NCBI GenBank assembly: GCA_004295105.1
Contig: SHNC01000240.1
Location: forward strand, 1-38,359
DNA from: Betaproteobacteria bacterium
Lineage (GTDB): Bacteria; Pseudomonadota; Gammaproteobacteria; Burkholderiales; Rhodocyclaceae
Direction: 5' to 3'
Length of the DNA: 38,359 nucleotides
The stretch's first letter is position 1. Each line of letters starts with the position of its first letter. Positions 8,395 to 16,814 of the stretch are shown piece by piece. A program made the translations under genes and the position numbers. Under the pieces are notes generated by a model. That model saw only the letters and a list, made by a program, of their open reading frames with translations. It searched no databases and was not told the DNA's origin.

Positions 8395-9563
8395 TGATCC
8401 ATTACACCCAAGGCAATCTGCTGGAATCCAAGGCCCAGGCCCTGGTGAACACGGTCAACACCGTGGGCATCATGGGCAAGGGCATTGCCTTGATGTTCAA
8501 GGATCGGTTCGCGGAGAACTTCCGGCTGTATGCGCAGGCCTGCAAGGCAGGCGATGTGCGCACGGGGCAGATGTTCGTGACCGAGCCGGGCGAACTCGAC
8601 GGGCCGCGTTGGGTCATCAACTTCCCGACCAAGCGAGACTGGCGCGCCAATTCCCGGCTGGAGTGGATCGTCGAAGGGCTGCAAGACCTGCGGCGCTTTC
8701 TGGTCGAGAACCACGTGCGCTCCGTCGCGATTCCGCCGCTGGGCGCCGGCAATGGCGGCCTGGATTGGCCGCTGGTGAAGGACCAGATCGAGCGCGCCCT
8801 GGGCGACCTGGACATCGCGATCACGGTCTTCGAGCCGACGCGCACGTACCAGAACGTGGCCAAGCGCCACGGCGTGGAGGCGTTGACGCCAGCCCGCGCC
8901 ATGATCGCCGAACTGGTGCGCCGTTACTGGGTGATGGGCTTCGAGTGCAGCCTGCTGGAGGTGCAGAAGCTGGTCTGGTTCCTCAACCGCACGCTGGACA
9001 GGGACGTGCCCGGCAACAACCCGCTGAAGCTGCGCTTCGAGGCCAACAAGTTCGGGCCCTATGCGCATGGGCTGACCAAGGTGCTGGACCAGTTGGATGG
9101 CAGTTACCTGGGCAGCGACAAGCGCATCGGCGATGCCAAGCCCTTCGACGTGGTGTGGTTCAACGAACAGCGCACGCCGGTAGTTCAGGCCTACCTGCGC
9201 AGCGAGGCCAAGCCGTATTTGGCTGCGCTGGAAGACACCTCGGCGCTGATCGACGGTTTCGAGTCGCCTTACGGCATGGAGCTTCTGGCCACGGTGGACT
9301 GGCTGCTGGCGCGCGGCAACGTGGAGCCCACGGTTCAGGCTGTGCGCGAGGGCTTGGCACGCTGGCCCCATGAGGGTGGCGCCGAGCGCAAGGCTCGGCT
9401 GTTCGATGACCGCGCCGTCGGCATTGCGCTGGACAGGTTGCTGCAATCACCCCGCGCGAGCGAGCGGAGAGCATTGCTTCAGACGATTGCCGCATGGGAA
9501 CCGCTGCCGGACGGATTGCCGCCGCGCGAGGACCTGGCGCCGCAGGAGCGTGACCCGCTTTAG
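8394..9563 (+). CDS. darG: DarG antitoxin, macrodomain DNA ADP-ribosyl glycohydrolase (389 aa)
   Basis: Antitoxin that removes ADP-ribose from DNA and binds DarT. Residues 1 to about 155 form a macrodomain ([40 protein letters not shown]). Lys80 in NFPTKRDW lies where the catalytic Lys of Thermus aquaticus DarG is reported, to my recollection. Residues about 165-389 are the DarG C-terminal domain ([23 protein letters not shown]), thought to bind the toxin directly. The start was set at ATG 8394, overlapping the darT stop. The longer frame upstream is out-of-frame darT sequence. hsdR starts 24 bases after the stop. Both halves are intact, so the pair is probably functional. Confidence 0.9.
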   Translation: MIHYTQGNLLESKAQALVNTVNTVGIMGKGIALMFKDRFAENFRLYAQACKAGDVRTGQMFVTEPGELDGPRWVINFPTKRDWRANSRLEWIVEGLQDLRRFLVENHVRSVAIPPLGAGNGGLDWPLVKDQIERALGDLDIAITVFEPTRTYQNVAKRHGVEALTPARAMIAELVRRYWVMGFECSLLEVQKLVWFLNRTLDRDVPGNNPLKLRFEANKFGPYAHGLTKVLDQLDGSYLGSDKRIGDAKPFDVVWFNEQRTPVVQAYLRSEAKPYLAALEDTSALIDGFESPYGMELLATVDWLLARGNVEPTVQAVREGLARWPHEGGAERKARLFDDRAVGIALDRLLQSPRASERRALLQTIAAWEPLPDGLPPREDLAPQERDPL

Positions 9564-9587
9564 GCGTGGCCTGCCGGGGCCACCGCG

Positions 9588-12500
9588 ATGAGCGAGTATT
9601 CCGAGGTCGAACAGCCCTTCCTGCAGCAGTTGGCTGCGCAGGGGTGGACCGTCATCGACCAGGGCCCGCAGCTGCCGCAGGACGCGGCGCCTAGCCTGCG
9701 CCCGAGCTTTCGGCACTGGTGGCTGCCCGGCGTGTTCCGCGACGCGGTGCGCGCCCTCAACACCCTGCCAGGCGATGGCGGAGAGGGTGCTGCCTGGCTC
9801 ACCGACCGGCAGCTCGACGAGCTGGAGTCGCAGCTCTTCCGCCAACCCCAGCGCACTCTGCTGGAGGCCAACCAGGCCGTGCACGACCTGCTGCTGAAGG
9901 CGCAGGTGGACGTGAACGAGGCCACCGGTGAGGTGGACCCGGTGGTGAAGCTCATCGACTTCCACCACCCCGAGCGCAACCTCTTCCACGCCATCAACCA
10001 GTTCCGCATCGCCACGCCTGGCTGTGTGCGCGAGTTCATCGTGCCGGACGTCGTGCTGTTCGTGAACGGCATCCCGCTGGCGGTGGTGGAGTGCAAGAAA
10101 GGCTCGGCCACCTGCGCCAACCCGATGCAGGAAGCGTTCGTGCAGTTGCAGCGCTACATGCGCAAGCGCGCCGAGACGGAGGCCGCCGGCCTGAAGGAGG
10201 GCGAGCCCCGGCTGTTCCACAGCAACCTCCTGCTGGTGCGCACCTGCGGGCTGGAGGCGGACTACGGCAGCATCAGCTCCGGCGAGGAACACTTCTACGC
10301 CTGGAAGACTCTTTATCCGGCCGACGATGCCGCCAGGGCAGGTATGAACCCGCAGCAGCAACTGGTGGCGGGCATGATGATGCCGGCCAACCTGCTGCAG
10401 ATGCTGCGCACCTGCACCGTGTTCATGGACACCGATGCCGGCGCTCGGGTGAAAGTGGTATGCCGCTACCAGCAGTTCCGCGCCGCCGGCAAGATCGTGC
10501 AGCGGCTGCGCGCCGGCCACACGGCGGCCGAGCGTAGCGGCGTGGTGTGGCACACGCAGGGTTCCGGCAAGTCGCTCACCATGGTGTTCGTGGCCCGCAT
10601 GCTGCGCGCCAGCCAGGACCTGAGCGACTTCAAGATCGTGCTCGTCAACGACCGGCAGGACCTGGAGGAGCAGCTCGGCGAGACGGCAACGCTGATCGGC
10701 GGGCGCGTCAACGTGATCGGCAGCACGCAGGACCTGCGGCGCCACCTGGCCACCGACAGCTCGGACATCAACATGGTGATGGTCCACAAGTTCCAGGAGC
10801 GCGAGCAGGTGCTGAGCAACGCCGTGGCCGAGGCGCTGGGCACCTACCGGGCCATGCCGGCGGGCAAGACTTTCGGCGTGGTGAACGCCAGCGACCGCAT
10901 CGTGTTGATGATCGACGAGGCCCACCGCACACAAGGCTCCGACCTGGGCGAGAACCTGTTCGAAGCCTTCCCCAACGCCACGCGCCTGGCCTTCACCGGC
11001 ACGCCGCTGATCACCGAGCGCCACGGCGATCGCAAGACGCACAAGCGCTTCGGCGACTACATCGACACCTACAAGCTGCTGGACGCGGTGAACGACGGCG
11101 CCACGCTGCAAATCCTGTACGAAGGCCGCACGGCCGACAGTGCGCTGAACGAGAAGCACGCCTTCGACGAGAAGTTCGAAGACCTGTTCCGCGACCGCAG
11201 CGAGGAGGAACTGGCCGCCATCCGCAAGAAGTACGGCGCCACGGGCGACATCCTGGAGGCCAAGGCGCGCATCGATGCCATCGCCGGCGACCTGGTGCGG
11301 CATTACGTGGACAACATCCTGCCCAACGGCTTCAAGGCCCAGGTGGTGTGCCATTCCAAGCTGGCCTGCGTGCGCTATCAGGAGGGCATTGATGCCGCCA
11401 TCGCAGAGCGCCTGGCGGCCGAACAGGCGAAGGCGCAGCAGGATGCTGAACTGCTGCGCCGGCTGGCGTTCCTGAAGACCGCGGTGGTGGTGTCGTCCGA
11501 CGGCACCAACGAGGCGGCCTACATCACCCACGCCCGCAAGCAGGCCGCGCGGCTGAACGCGGTGGAGAACTTCTGCAAGGGCTTCGACCTCGATGACCCG
11601 GACAAGGCCAACACCGGCATCGCCTTCCTGATCGTTTGCGACATGCTGCTGACCGGCTTCGACGCACCGATCGAGCAAGTGATGTACATCGACAAGCGGC
11701 TGCGCGAGCACACGCTGCTGCAGGCCATTGCTCGCACCAATCGCGTGCAGCGCGGCAAGCAGCGGGGCTACATCGTGGACTACATCGGCCTGGCCAATCA
11801 CCTTACCGAGGCGCTGACGCTCTACACCGCCAGCGACGAGTTGCAGGAGCTGCACGACGGGCTGAAGAGCATCACCACCGAACTGCCGGTGCTGGAAGAG
11901 CGCTACCAGCGGCTGCTGCAGCACTTCAACGCTCGCGGGGTAAGTGGCATCGAGGACTTCGTGACCGGCAAGCTCGGCGATATGCAGCAGGCCGCCGCCG
12001 TGGTGCATGGGGCCGTGAAGGCGCTGGCCGACGAGCGCTACCGGGCCGATTTCGAGGTGTACCTCAAGAAGTTCCTGATGAGCCTGGACATCATCCTGCC
12101 GCACGCATCAGCGCAGGCCTTCCGCGTGCCGGCCAAGCGCTTCGGCTACATCCTGCAGGTGGCCAAGGAGCGCTACAAGGACGAGAGCCTGCAACTGGGC
12201 GACGCGGGCGAGAAGGTGAAGGCGCTGATCAATGAACACCTGGTCAGCTTGGGCATCAACCCCAAGGTGCCGCCGGTGGAGTTGCTGGCCGAGGACTTCC
12301 TGCAACGGCTGCAGCAGCACGCCGGCGGCAACGACGAAGCCAAGGCCAGCGAGATGGAGCATGCCATCCGCAAGCACTGCACCGTGCACCACGACGAGGA
12401 CCCGGCCTTCTACAAGAAGCTGTCGGAGAAGGTGGACGCGCTGATCGAGCGCCACCACGACGAGTGGGACCTGCTGGTGGAGAAGCTGGAAGAGCTGCGC

Positions 12501-12860
12501 ACCGAAGCCGTGGCGGGCCGCAAGCAAGGCGTGGAAGGCCTGGGCACTGAGGCCAGCACGTTCTACGAGCACCTCGCCGACGTGGCCTATGGCAGCACCA
12601 CCGTGCCGGCGGCCGACCTGCCGGCCTTCAAGGTGTTGATGGCTACGCTGGTGGAAGTGCTGCAGGACACCATCGGCAGCATCGACTTCTGGCAAAGCGC
12701 CGACAAGCAGAAGCGCCTGCGTGGCGAGATCAAGACCGCCATTGCCCGCACCGGCCTGGAGGCCGTGCTGGCGCAACGCGAGCGCGTGGCCGTGGAGGTA
12801 ATGAAGCTGGCGAAGAACCGCCACGACCAGTTGTTGAAGGCCGCGAACGATGCAAGCTGA
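9588..12860 (+). CDS. hsdR: type I restriction enzyme motor/nuclease subunit HsdR (1090 aa)
   Basis: ATP-dependent translocase and endonuclease of the type I system. The N-terminal nuclease domain shows the PD-(D/E)xK core, Asp154 (VPDVVLF) and Glu168-x-Lys170 (VVECKK). The superfamily 2 motor follows, with Walker A HTQGSGKS (322-329), DEAH (443-446, IDEAHRTQG), motif III FTGTPL and motif VI LQAIARTNRVQRG. The C-terminal helical region (about 760-1090) would bind HsdM. Length is normal for the family. The stop codon region overlaps the downstream peptidase start by 11 bases. All catalytic motifs are present, so the enzyme should be active. Confidence 0.96.
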   Translation: MSEYSEVEQPFLQQLAAQGWTVIDQGPQLPQDAAPSLRPSFRHWWLPGVFRDAVRALNTLPGDGGEGAAWLTDRQLDELESQLFRQPQRTLLEANQAVHDLLLKAQVDVNEATGEVDPVVKLIDFHHPERNLFHAINQFRIATPGCVREFIVPDVVLFVNGIPLAVVECKKGSATCANPMQEAFVQLQRYMRKRAETEAAGLKEGEPRLFHSNLLLVRTCGLEADYGSISSGEEHFYAWKTLYPADDAARAGMNPQQQLVAGMMMPANLLQMLRTCTVFMDTDAGARVKVVCRYQQFRAAGKIVQRLRAGHTAAERSGVVWHTQGSGKSLTMVFVARMLRASQDLSDFKIVLVNDRQDLEEQLGETATLIGGRVNVIGSTQDLRRHLATDSSDINMVMVHKFQEREQVLSNAVAEALGTYRAMPAGKTFGVVNASDRIVLMIDEAHRTQGSDLGENLFEAFPNATRLAFTGTPLITERHGDRKTHKRFGDYIDTYKLLDAVNDGATLQILYEGRTADSALNEKHAFDEKFEDLFRDRSEEELAAIRKKYGATGDILEAKARIDAIAGDLVRHYVDNILPNGFKAQVVCHSKLACVRYQEGIDAAIAERLAAEQAKAQQDAELLRRLAFLKTAVVVSSDGTNEAAYITHARKQAARLNAVENFCKGFDLDDPDKANTGIAFLIVCDMLLTGFDAPIEQVMYIDKRLREHTLLQAIARTNRVQRGKQRGYIVDYIGLANHLTEALTLYTASDELQELHDGLKSITTELPVLEERYQRLLQHFNARGVSGIEDFVTGKLGDMQQAAAVVHGAVKALADERYRADFEVYLKKFLMSLDIILPHASAQAFRVPAKRFGYILQVAKERYKDESLQLGDAGEKVKALINEHLVSLGINPKVPPVELLAEDFLQRLQQHAGGNDEAKASEMEHAIRKHCTVHHDEDPAFYKKLSEKVDALIERHHDEWDLLVEKLEELRTEAVAGRKQGVEGLGTEASTFYEHLADVAYGSTTVPAADLPAFKVLMATLVEVLQDTIGSIDFWQSADKQKRLRGEIKTAIARTGLEAVLAQRERVAVEVMKLAKNRHDQLLKAANDAS

Positions 12861-13575
12861 GGCCGCACCCATCGTCCGCAAGGTGAAGGACATCGAGTAC
12901 CGCCTGCTGCCTGGCACGGCGCGGCAGACCACCGACATCGTGATCGAGCGCGACGGTTGCGTCACCGTGCGCCCGCCTGCGCGCATGACGCCCGAACAGG
13001 TGGACGAGACCGTGCTGAGCCGCCGGCACTGGATCTACCGCAACCTGGCCGAATGGCGCGACCTGAACGCCACACGCGTGGTGCGCGAATGGGTGAACGG
13101 CGAGAGCTTCCTCTACCTAGGCAGTGCCTACCGCCTGCTGCTGGTTGCCGAGCAAGACGAGCCCTTGAAGCTGAAGGACGGCCGTTTCTGCCTGCTGCGC
13201 AGCGTGGTGGAGCAGGGCGGCAAGACGGCGGCGCAGGACGCGTTTCGCGACTTCTACATCGCACGAGGCATGGCGCGCTTGGCCCAGCGCGTCAACCACT
13301 TCGCGCCGCGCGTGGGCGTGCAGCCCGGACCGCTGCAGGTGAAGGAACTTGGCTTTCGCTGGGCCAGCAGCCTGCCCGGCGGCGGCTTGCACTTCCATTG
13401 GAAGTGCCTGATGGCGCCGCCCAAGATCACCGACTACATCGTCGTCCACGAGTTGTGCCACATGCACCACCGCGACCACACCGACCTGTTCTGGAACGAG
13501 GTGGACAAGGTGATGCCGGACTATCGGGAGCGGAAGGAGTGGCTGCGGCAGCGCGGGGCGGGAATGGATCTGTAG
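12850..13575 (+). CDS. YgjP/M48-type zinc metallopeptidase (241 aa)
   Basis: Putative zinc-dependent metallopeptidase of the DUF45/YgjP group. The signature HELCH (200-204) in VVHELCHMHHRDHTDLFW supplies two His ligands and the catalytic Glu201; His210 is a likely third ligand. The N-terminal part (KVKDIEYRLLPGTARQTTDIVIERDG, a beta-rich fold) is typical of the family. The start ATG overlaps the hsdR end by 11 bases, so it is translated with hsdR. Such peptidases are often found at the end of type I restriction operons, but I know of no settled role. Control of HsdR or DarT levels is possible and speculative. Confidence 0.87.
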   Translation: MQAEAAPIVRKVKDIEYRLLPGTARQTTDIVIERDGCVTVRPPARMTPEQVDETVLSRRHWIYRNLAEWRDLNATRVVREWVNGESFLYLGSAYRLLLVAEQDEPLKLKDGRFCLLRSVVEQGGKTAAQDAFRDFYIARGMARLAQRVNHFAPRVGVQPGPLQVKELGFRWASSLPGGGLHFHWKCLMAPPKITDYIVVHELCHMHHRDHTDLFWNEVDKVMPDYRERKEWLRQRGAGMDL

Positions 13576-13692
13576 GTGGGCGAAGTGGTCCGCGTACGAG
13601 GGTCTGTGGCCAAGGATTTGAAGGGCAAGGCGGACTTCACCCGCATCCGCGGCCTGAGTCCGATCCGCGACGCGGAGATGGTGCGCGCTTAG
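13576..13692 (+). CDS. possible 38-aa ORF, antitoxin-like remnant
   Basis: A GTG directly after the peptidase stop opens a 38-residue frame (GEVVRVRGSVAKDLKG, ending SPIRDAEMVRA). The stretch KADFTRIRGLSPIRDAEM faintly resembles the linker of BrnA/DUF4415-like antitoxins (DWERVRALTDEEI style). No toxin partner and no clear ribosome-binding site are visible. It is probably a relic or a chance frame. Confidence 0.2.
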   Translation: MGEVVRVRGSVAKDLKGKADFTRIRGLSPIRDAEMVRA

Positions 13693-13700
13693 CGATCAGG

Positions 13701-13892
13701 GTTGGCGCCAGCCCGTGCCCGGAAACCTCTTTCAAATCAAAGGCTTGGCGCTTAGCTTGTTAAGCGCACTTGCTAGGTGCTCTTGGCGCTTGTCGGCCTG
13801 AAAGCGAAAAGCCCCGGTGAACCCACCGAGGCTGTAGCGCCAACCAGGAACCCCCGATCCACTTGGCGCAAGAGTGTATGGGCGTTGGCGCT
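13701..13892. repeat. cluster of six TTGGCGC motifs
   Basis: TTGGCGC occurs on the plus strand at 13702, 13745, 13783, 13863 and 13885, and inverted (GCGCCAA) at 13837-13843. Two copies share the longer CTTGGCGCTT. This density of a 7-mer in 190 bp is far above chance. The stretch lies in the spacer between the defence operon and fic. It may be a protein-binding array or recombination debris. Confidence 0.6.
13800..13833 (-). terminator. minus-strand Rho-independent terminator
   Basis: Read on the minus strand, AGCCTCGGTG, loop GGTT and CACCGGGGCT form a 10-bp stem with one mismatch, followed by TTTTCGCTTTC. No annotated minus-strand gene lies upstream of it, so it may end an untranslated or antisense transcript from the fic leader, or be a relic. 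Confidence 0.5.
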
Positions 13893-13904
13893 GCGGGCCT
13901 CTTC

Positions 13905-13924
13905 AAGCCTGCTTTCGCAGGCTT
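13905..13924. terminator. perfect 8-bp hairpin before fic
   Basis: AAGCCTGC (13905-13912), loop TTTC, GCAGGCTT (13917-13924). There is no T run, so terminator function for the hsd operon is only possible. Confidence 0.4.
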
Positions 13925-13933
13925 CCCATAAAT

Positions 13934-13947
13934 TAAAGAACGCTTTA
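13934..13947. promoter_or_regulatory. inverted repeat upstream of fic, possible operator
   Basis: TAAAG-AACG-CTTTA is a perfect 5-bp dyad inside an AT-rich patch 36 bases upstream of the fic ATG. The AT-rich patch is the likely promoter, and the dyad could bind the Fic C-terminal winged helix for autoregulation. This is inferred from position only. Confidence 0.4.
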
Positions 13948-13983
13948 CTATGAAGGCCGACTGCTCAAGCCAGCTTTCATACG

Positions 13984-15135
13984 ATGCGCACCACCGGCAC
14001 CTACGTCAACACCACCACGCTCGGCGAGGCGGTGCAGGCGTTCGTGCCTCATGTGCTGCCGCCGGCCGACCCACCGTTGGCCGCTGACAGCTACACGGCC
14101 ACCAACCACCGCGCCGAGATGGCCCTGGCCCGGCTGGGCGGCGTGGCCGGTCTGGTGCCCTCGGTCGACTGGCTGCTCTACAGCGCCATCCGCAAGGAGG
14201 CTCTGCTCACCTCGCAGATCGAAGGCACCCAGGCCACGCTGACCGACCTGTTCGACGACGAGGCCGGCCAGGTGCTGGCCAACACGGCCGATGTCGAAGA
14301 GGTCACCAACTACCTGCGGGCGTTCCGGCTCGTGCGCGACAACCTGCGCAGCGAGGCCGGCTTGCCGATCTCGGTGCGCTTGCTGTGCGACGCCCATCGC
14401 CTGCTGCTCGATGGCGCGCGCGGCGCCGGCAAGCAGCCGGGAGAGTTGCGCCGATCGCAGAACTGGATCGGCGGCGCGCGGCCCGGTCGGGCTGCGTTCG
14501 TGCCGCCACCGCCGGACAAGGTGCCGGAGCTGCTGGCCGACCTGGAGCGCTTCATCCATGACCCGGCGCCACTGCTGCCGCCACTCGTGCGCGTGGCGCT
14601 GGTGCACGTGCAGTTCGAGACCATCCACCCGTTCCTCGACGGCAACGGGCGCATCGGCCGATTGCTGATCGCGGCGCTGCTGGAACAGTGGGGCCTGCTG
14701 CCCGAGCCGTTGGTCTACCTCAGCGGTTACCTCAAGCAGCACCAGGCCGAGTACTACCGGCGGCTGTCGGCCGTGCGCACCGACGGTGATTGGGAAGGCT
14801 GGGTCGGCTTCTTCCTCGATGGCGTGGAGACCGCGGCCACGGACGCCGAGCGCGGCATCGTTGCGATGGCGAGCCTGATCAACGCCGACCGCAAGCGCCT
14901 GCTGGCTGCGCCACGCGTGGGCGCGGTGGCCCTGCGACTGTTCGAACTGCTGCCCCTTATGCCGCGCTTCACCATCGAACAGGCGCGGCAGAAGCTGGAC
15001 ACCACCTTTCCCACGGCCACCGCGGCGGTGAAGCGGCTGCAGGAACTGGGGATGTTGAGCGAGCTGACTGGCCAGAAGAAGAACCGCCTGTTCAGCTACG
15101 GTGCATACGTCGAACTGCTGGCAGGGAGCCTATGA
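13984..15135 (+). CDS. fic: Fic family protein, AMP-transferase with N-terminal inhibitory helix (383 aa)
   Basis: Fic enzymes transfer AMP or related groups to target proteins. The active-site motif HPFLDGNGRIGR begins at His215 and is complete. The N-terminal inhibition motif (S/T)xxxE(G/N) is present as T76-SQI-E80-G81 (TSQIEGTQ), marking a class II Fic whose own helix blocks the active site until relieved. The Fic_N domain spans about 30-110, and the C-terminal 70 residues look like a winged helix-turn-helix (RFTIEQARQKLDTTFPTATA). The preceding spacer carries a dyad. Its stop overlaps a tiny ATG frame (ATGA). It could be an immunity, toxin or regulatory enzyme; substrate unknown. Confidence 0.93.
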   Translation: MRTTGTYVNTTTLGEAVQAFVPHVLPPADPPLAADSYTATNHRAEMALARLGGVAGLVPSVDWLLYSAIRKEALLTSQIEGTQATLTDLFDDEAGQVLANTADVEEVTNYLRAFRLVRDNLRSEAGLPISVRLLCDAHRLLLDGARGAGKQPGELRRSQNWIGGARPGRAAFVPPPPDKVPELLADLERFIHDPAPLLPPLVRVALVHVQFETIHPFLDGNGRIGRLLIAALLEQWGLLPEPLVYLSGYLKQHQAEYYRRLSAVRTDGDWEGWVGFFLDGVETAATDAERGIVAMASLINADRKRLLAAPRVGAVALRLFELLPLMPRFTIEQARQKLDTTFPTATAAVKRLQELGMLSELTGQKKNRLFSYGAYVELLAGSL

Positions 15136-15170
15136 CGGGGGACCAGTTCGAACAAGAGTGCCTGGCGTAG
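15132..15170 (+). pseudogene. 12-codon ORF coupled to fic, probable truncated gene start
   Basis: The fic stop and an ATG overlap as ATGA, opening MTGDQFEQECLA before a TAG. This coupling is typical of a following operon gene, but the frame ends after 12 residues. The following 430 bases contain no recognisable continuation, suggesting truncation by recombination. Confidence 0.3.
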
Positions 15171-15603
15171 CTGGCCGATTGACGCGACACAGGTCGCCTT
15201 CGCGCCCCAACACGACGCGTCGGAATCGATGTGATCCCGAGTGCAAGCAAGCACGCGAACCGCTACCGACGGCCGAGGGCCTCGCCAAGGACAGCTTCCG
15301 GGCACGTCGGCGGGTCGGCGCTTCAGGGCACGAGCGGCCAACTGCGCCTTCGGCGCAACTGGTTCGATCAGACTGGGTGCTGTCGGTCGGATTCCCCCGG
15401 CGAATGGCGGCGGTGGCGGCAAGCCGACTTTCAACGCTCAGCCGGCCGTCCGGCGGCTTCACTCTGAAACCGACCCTTCGTCCCCAACATTGATGACAAG
15501 CGGCTGGGAGTCGATCGACGCGACCTGGATGACTGCTTTCTCAGCCGCTGGCGGGTCGTGGACGACCCAAAGCTGACAACCCTTTCCGCGAGAATCGGTC
15601 CGT
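15171..15603. other. intergenic region without recognisable gene
   Basis: No frame has a plausible start or domain. A small hairpin TGCGCC-TTC-GGCGCA is visible near 15343-15357. The stretch separates the plus-strand fic gene from the convergent glycosyltransferase operon. Confidence 0.45.
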
Positions 15604-16797
15604 CTAGCCCGATATCAGAGGCGTGCACGAATGCCAGCGCTCCAGCATGCGGGCCGCCGCCGCTGCATCGTGCATGGCAGCCATCTCCCGGGCGAGCAAG
15701 GTAGCTCCCGCGCTCATCGCGCCATTTGCCAACAGCTTCGACAGCTCCGTGCTCACCGCCTCCACGGACTGACGCTCCAACGCGACGGAACTGCCCGCAC
15801 TCACCCGCGAAAGGGCGCGCGCATTGCGAAAGTGATCCGCCGCCTGCGGCAGCACCAGATGCGGCAGGCCGTGGGCAGCCGCTCCGAGCATGGCGCCTGC
15901 GCCGCCGTGCGAGACCACCGCATCGCAATGCGGCAGCAGGGCGCCCTGATCGACGAAGCGATGCACGTGCACATGCGCGCCGAGCTGCCCCAGGCCGGGC
16001 AGGTCGCCATCCGGGCCCACCGTGATGACGACCGTCCCGCCGAGCTGGGCCGCGGCACGGGCAGCGACGAGGAGCGCCGGGCTGCGGTTGAACACGGTGC
16101 CGAAGGTCACGTAGATCCGGGGTCGCTGCGCCGGCGTCTGCTGCAAGGCTGCCTGCAATTCGGCGGGCAGCGCATTGGGCATCGTCGTTGCCGGGTGGTA
16201 GGCATTGAAGCGGAAGACACGACCGTCCTGCGGTCCGGTCGAAGCCTGGAGGCTGGCGGGCGCGATGTCCAGGTCCAGGTGGCGGTGCAGCCCCCCGTCA
16301 GCGGGCACGTCCAGCCCACGCGCTCGCCAGGAAGGCCCGAAGAAGTTCATCGCTTCCTCGACGTATTCACGCGGCGGCCGCAGGCCGTAGCCGTGGGTTG
16401 CATGGCGCAGCCCCAGCTGCCGGCAGACCAGCGGCACGGCCAGCGCCGCGGGCTCGCTCACCACGAAGTCGGGCCGCCAGGTCCGGGCGGCCCGTTCGAC
16501 GCCCTCCAGCATGGCCGGCCCGAGCACCGCGCCGAAGAGCCGCGGAAAGGTGTACGCCGACAAGGACTCCCCGGTGAGCCGCGCTGCGCCGGCATGTGCC
16601 GTTCGGAACTCGCCCCGGCTCGCCCCGAAGGTGGGGCCTGCCGCAAACAGATCGAAGCCGTCGCCTTGCAACGCCGGGCAGGCATCGGGTGCCGTCACCC
16701 ACGCCACCAGGTGCCCCTGCCTGCGCAGCGCCAGGGCCAGTGGCCGCAGCGGCAGCAGGTGCCCCAGACCTCCCGTGGTGCAGAACAGCACGCGCAT
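15604..16797 (-). CDS. glycosyltransferase, UGT/MurG-like GT-B fold (397 aa)
   Basis: Probable GT1-family glycosyltransferase moving a sugar from a nucleotide donor to an unknown acceptor. The N-terminal acceptor half starts MRVLFCTTGGLGHLLPLRPLA, with the glycine-rich loop of GT-B enzymes. The C-terminal donor half has VSHGGAGAMLGAAAHGLPHLVLPQAADHF, matching the HGGxGT...P...DQ nucleotide-sugar motif in relaxed form. The start was set at ATG 16797, because upstream sequence in frame is antisense to the receptor gene. It lies 17 bases downstream of the TctC-like receptor gene, so probably the same transcript. Such enzymes often decorate macrolides, sterols or lipids. The acceptor cannot be named. 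Confidence 0.8.
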   Translation of the reverse strand: MRVLFCTTGGLGHLLPLRPLALALRRQGHLVAWVTAPDACPALQGDGFDLFAAGPTFGASRGEFRTAHAGAARLTGESLSAYTFPRLFGAVLGPAMLEGVERAARTWRPDFVVSEPAALAVPLVCRQLGLRHATHGYGLRPPREYVEEAMNFFGPSWRARGLDVPADGGLHRHLDLDIAPASLQASTGPQDGRVFRFNAYHPATTMPNALPAELQAALQQTPAQRPRIYVTFGTVFNRSPALLVAARAAAQLGGTVVITVGPDGDLPGLGQLGAHVHVHRFVDQGALLPHCDAVVSHGGAGAMLGAAAHGLPHLVLPQAADHFRNARALSRVSAGSSVALERQSVEAVSTELSKLLANGAMSAGATLLAREMAAMHDAAAAARMLERWHSCTPLISG

Positions 16798-16814
16798 CGC
16801 TTCTGCCGCGGCCT

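Noticed and set aside
9447..12104. 885-codon antisense frame over hsdR
   Set aside because: Shadow of hsdR with biased His/Leu/Val/Gln content and no recognisable motif.
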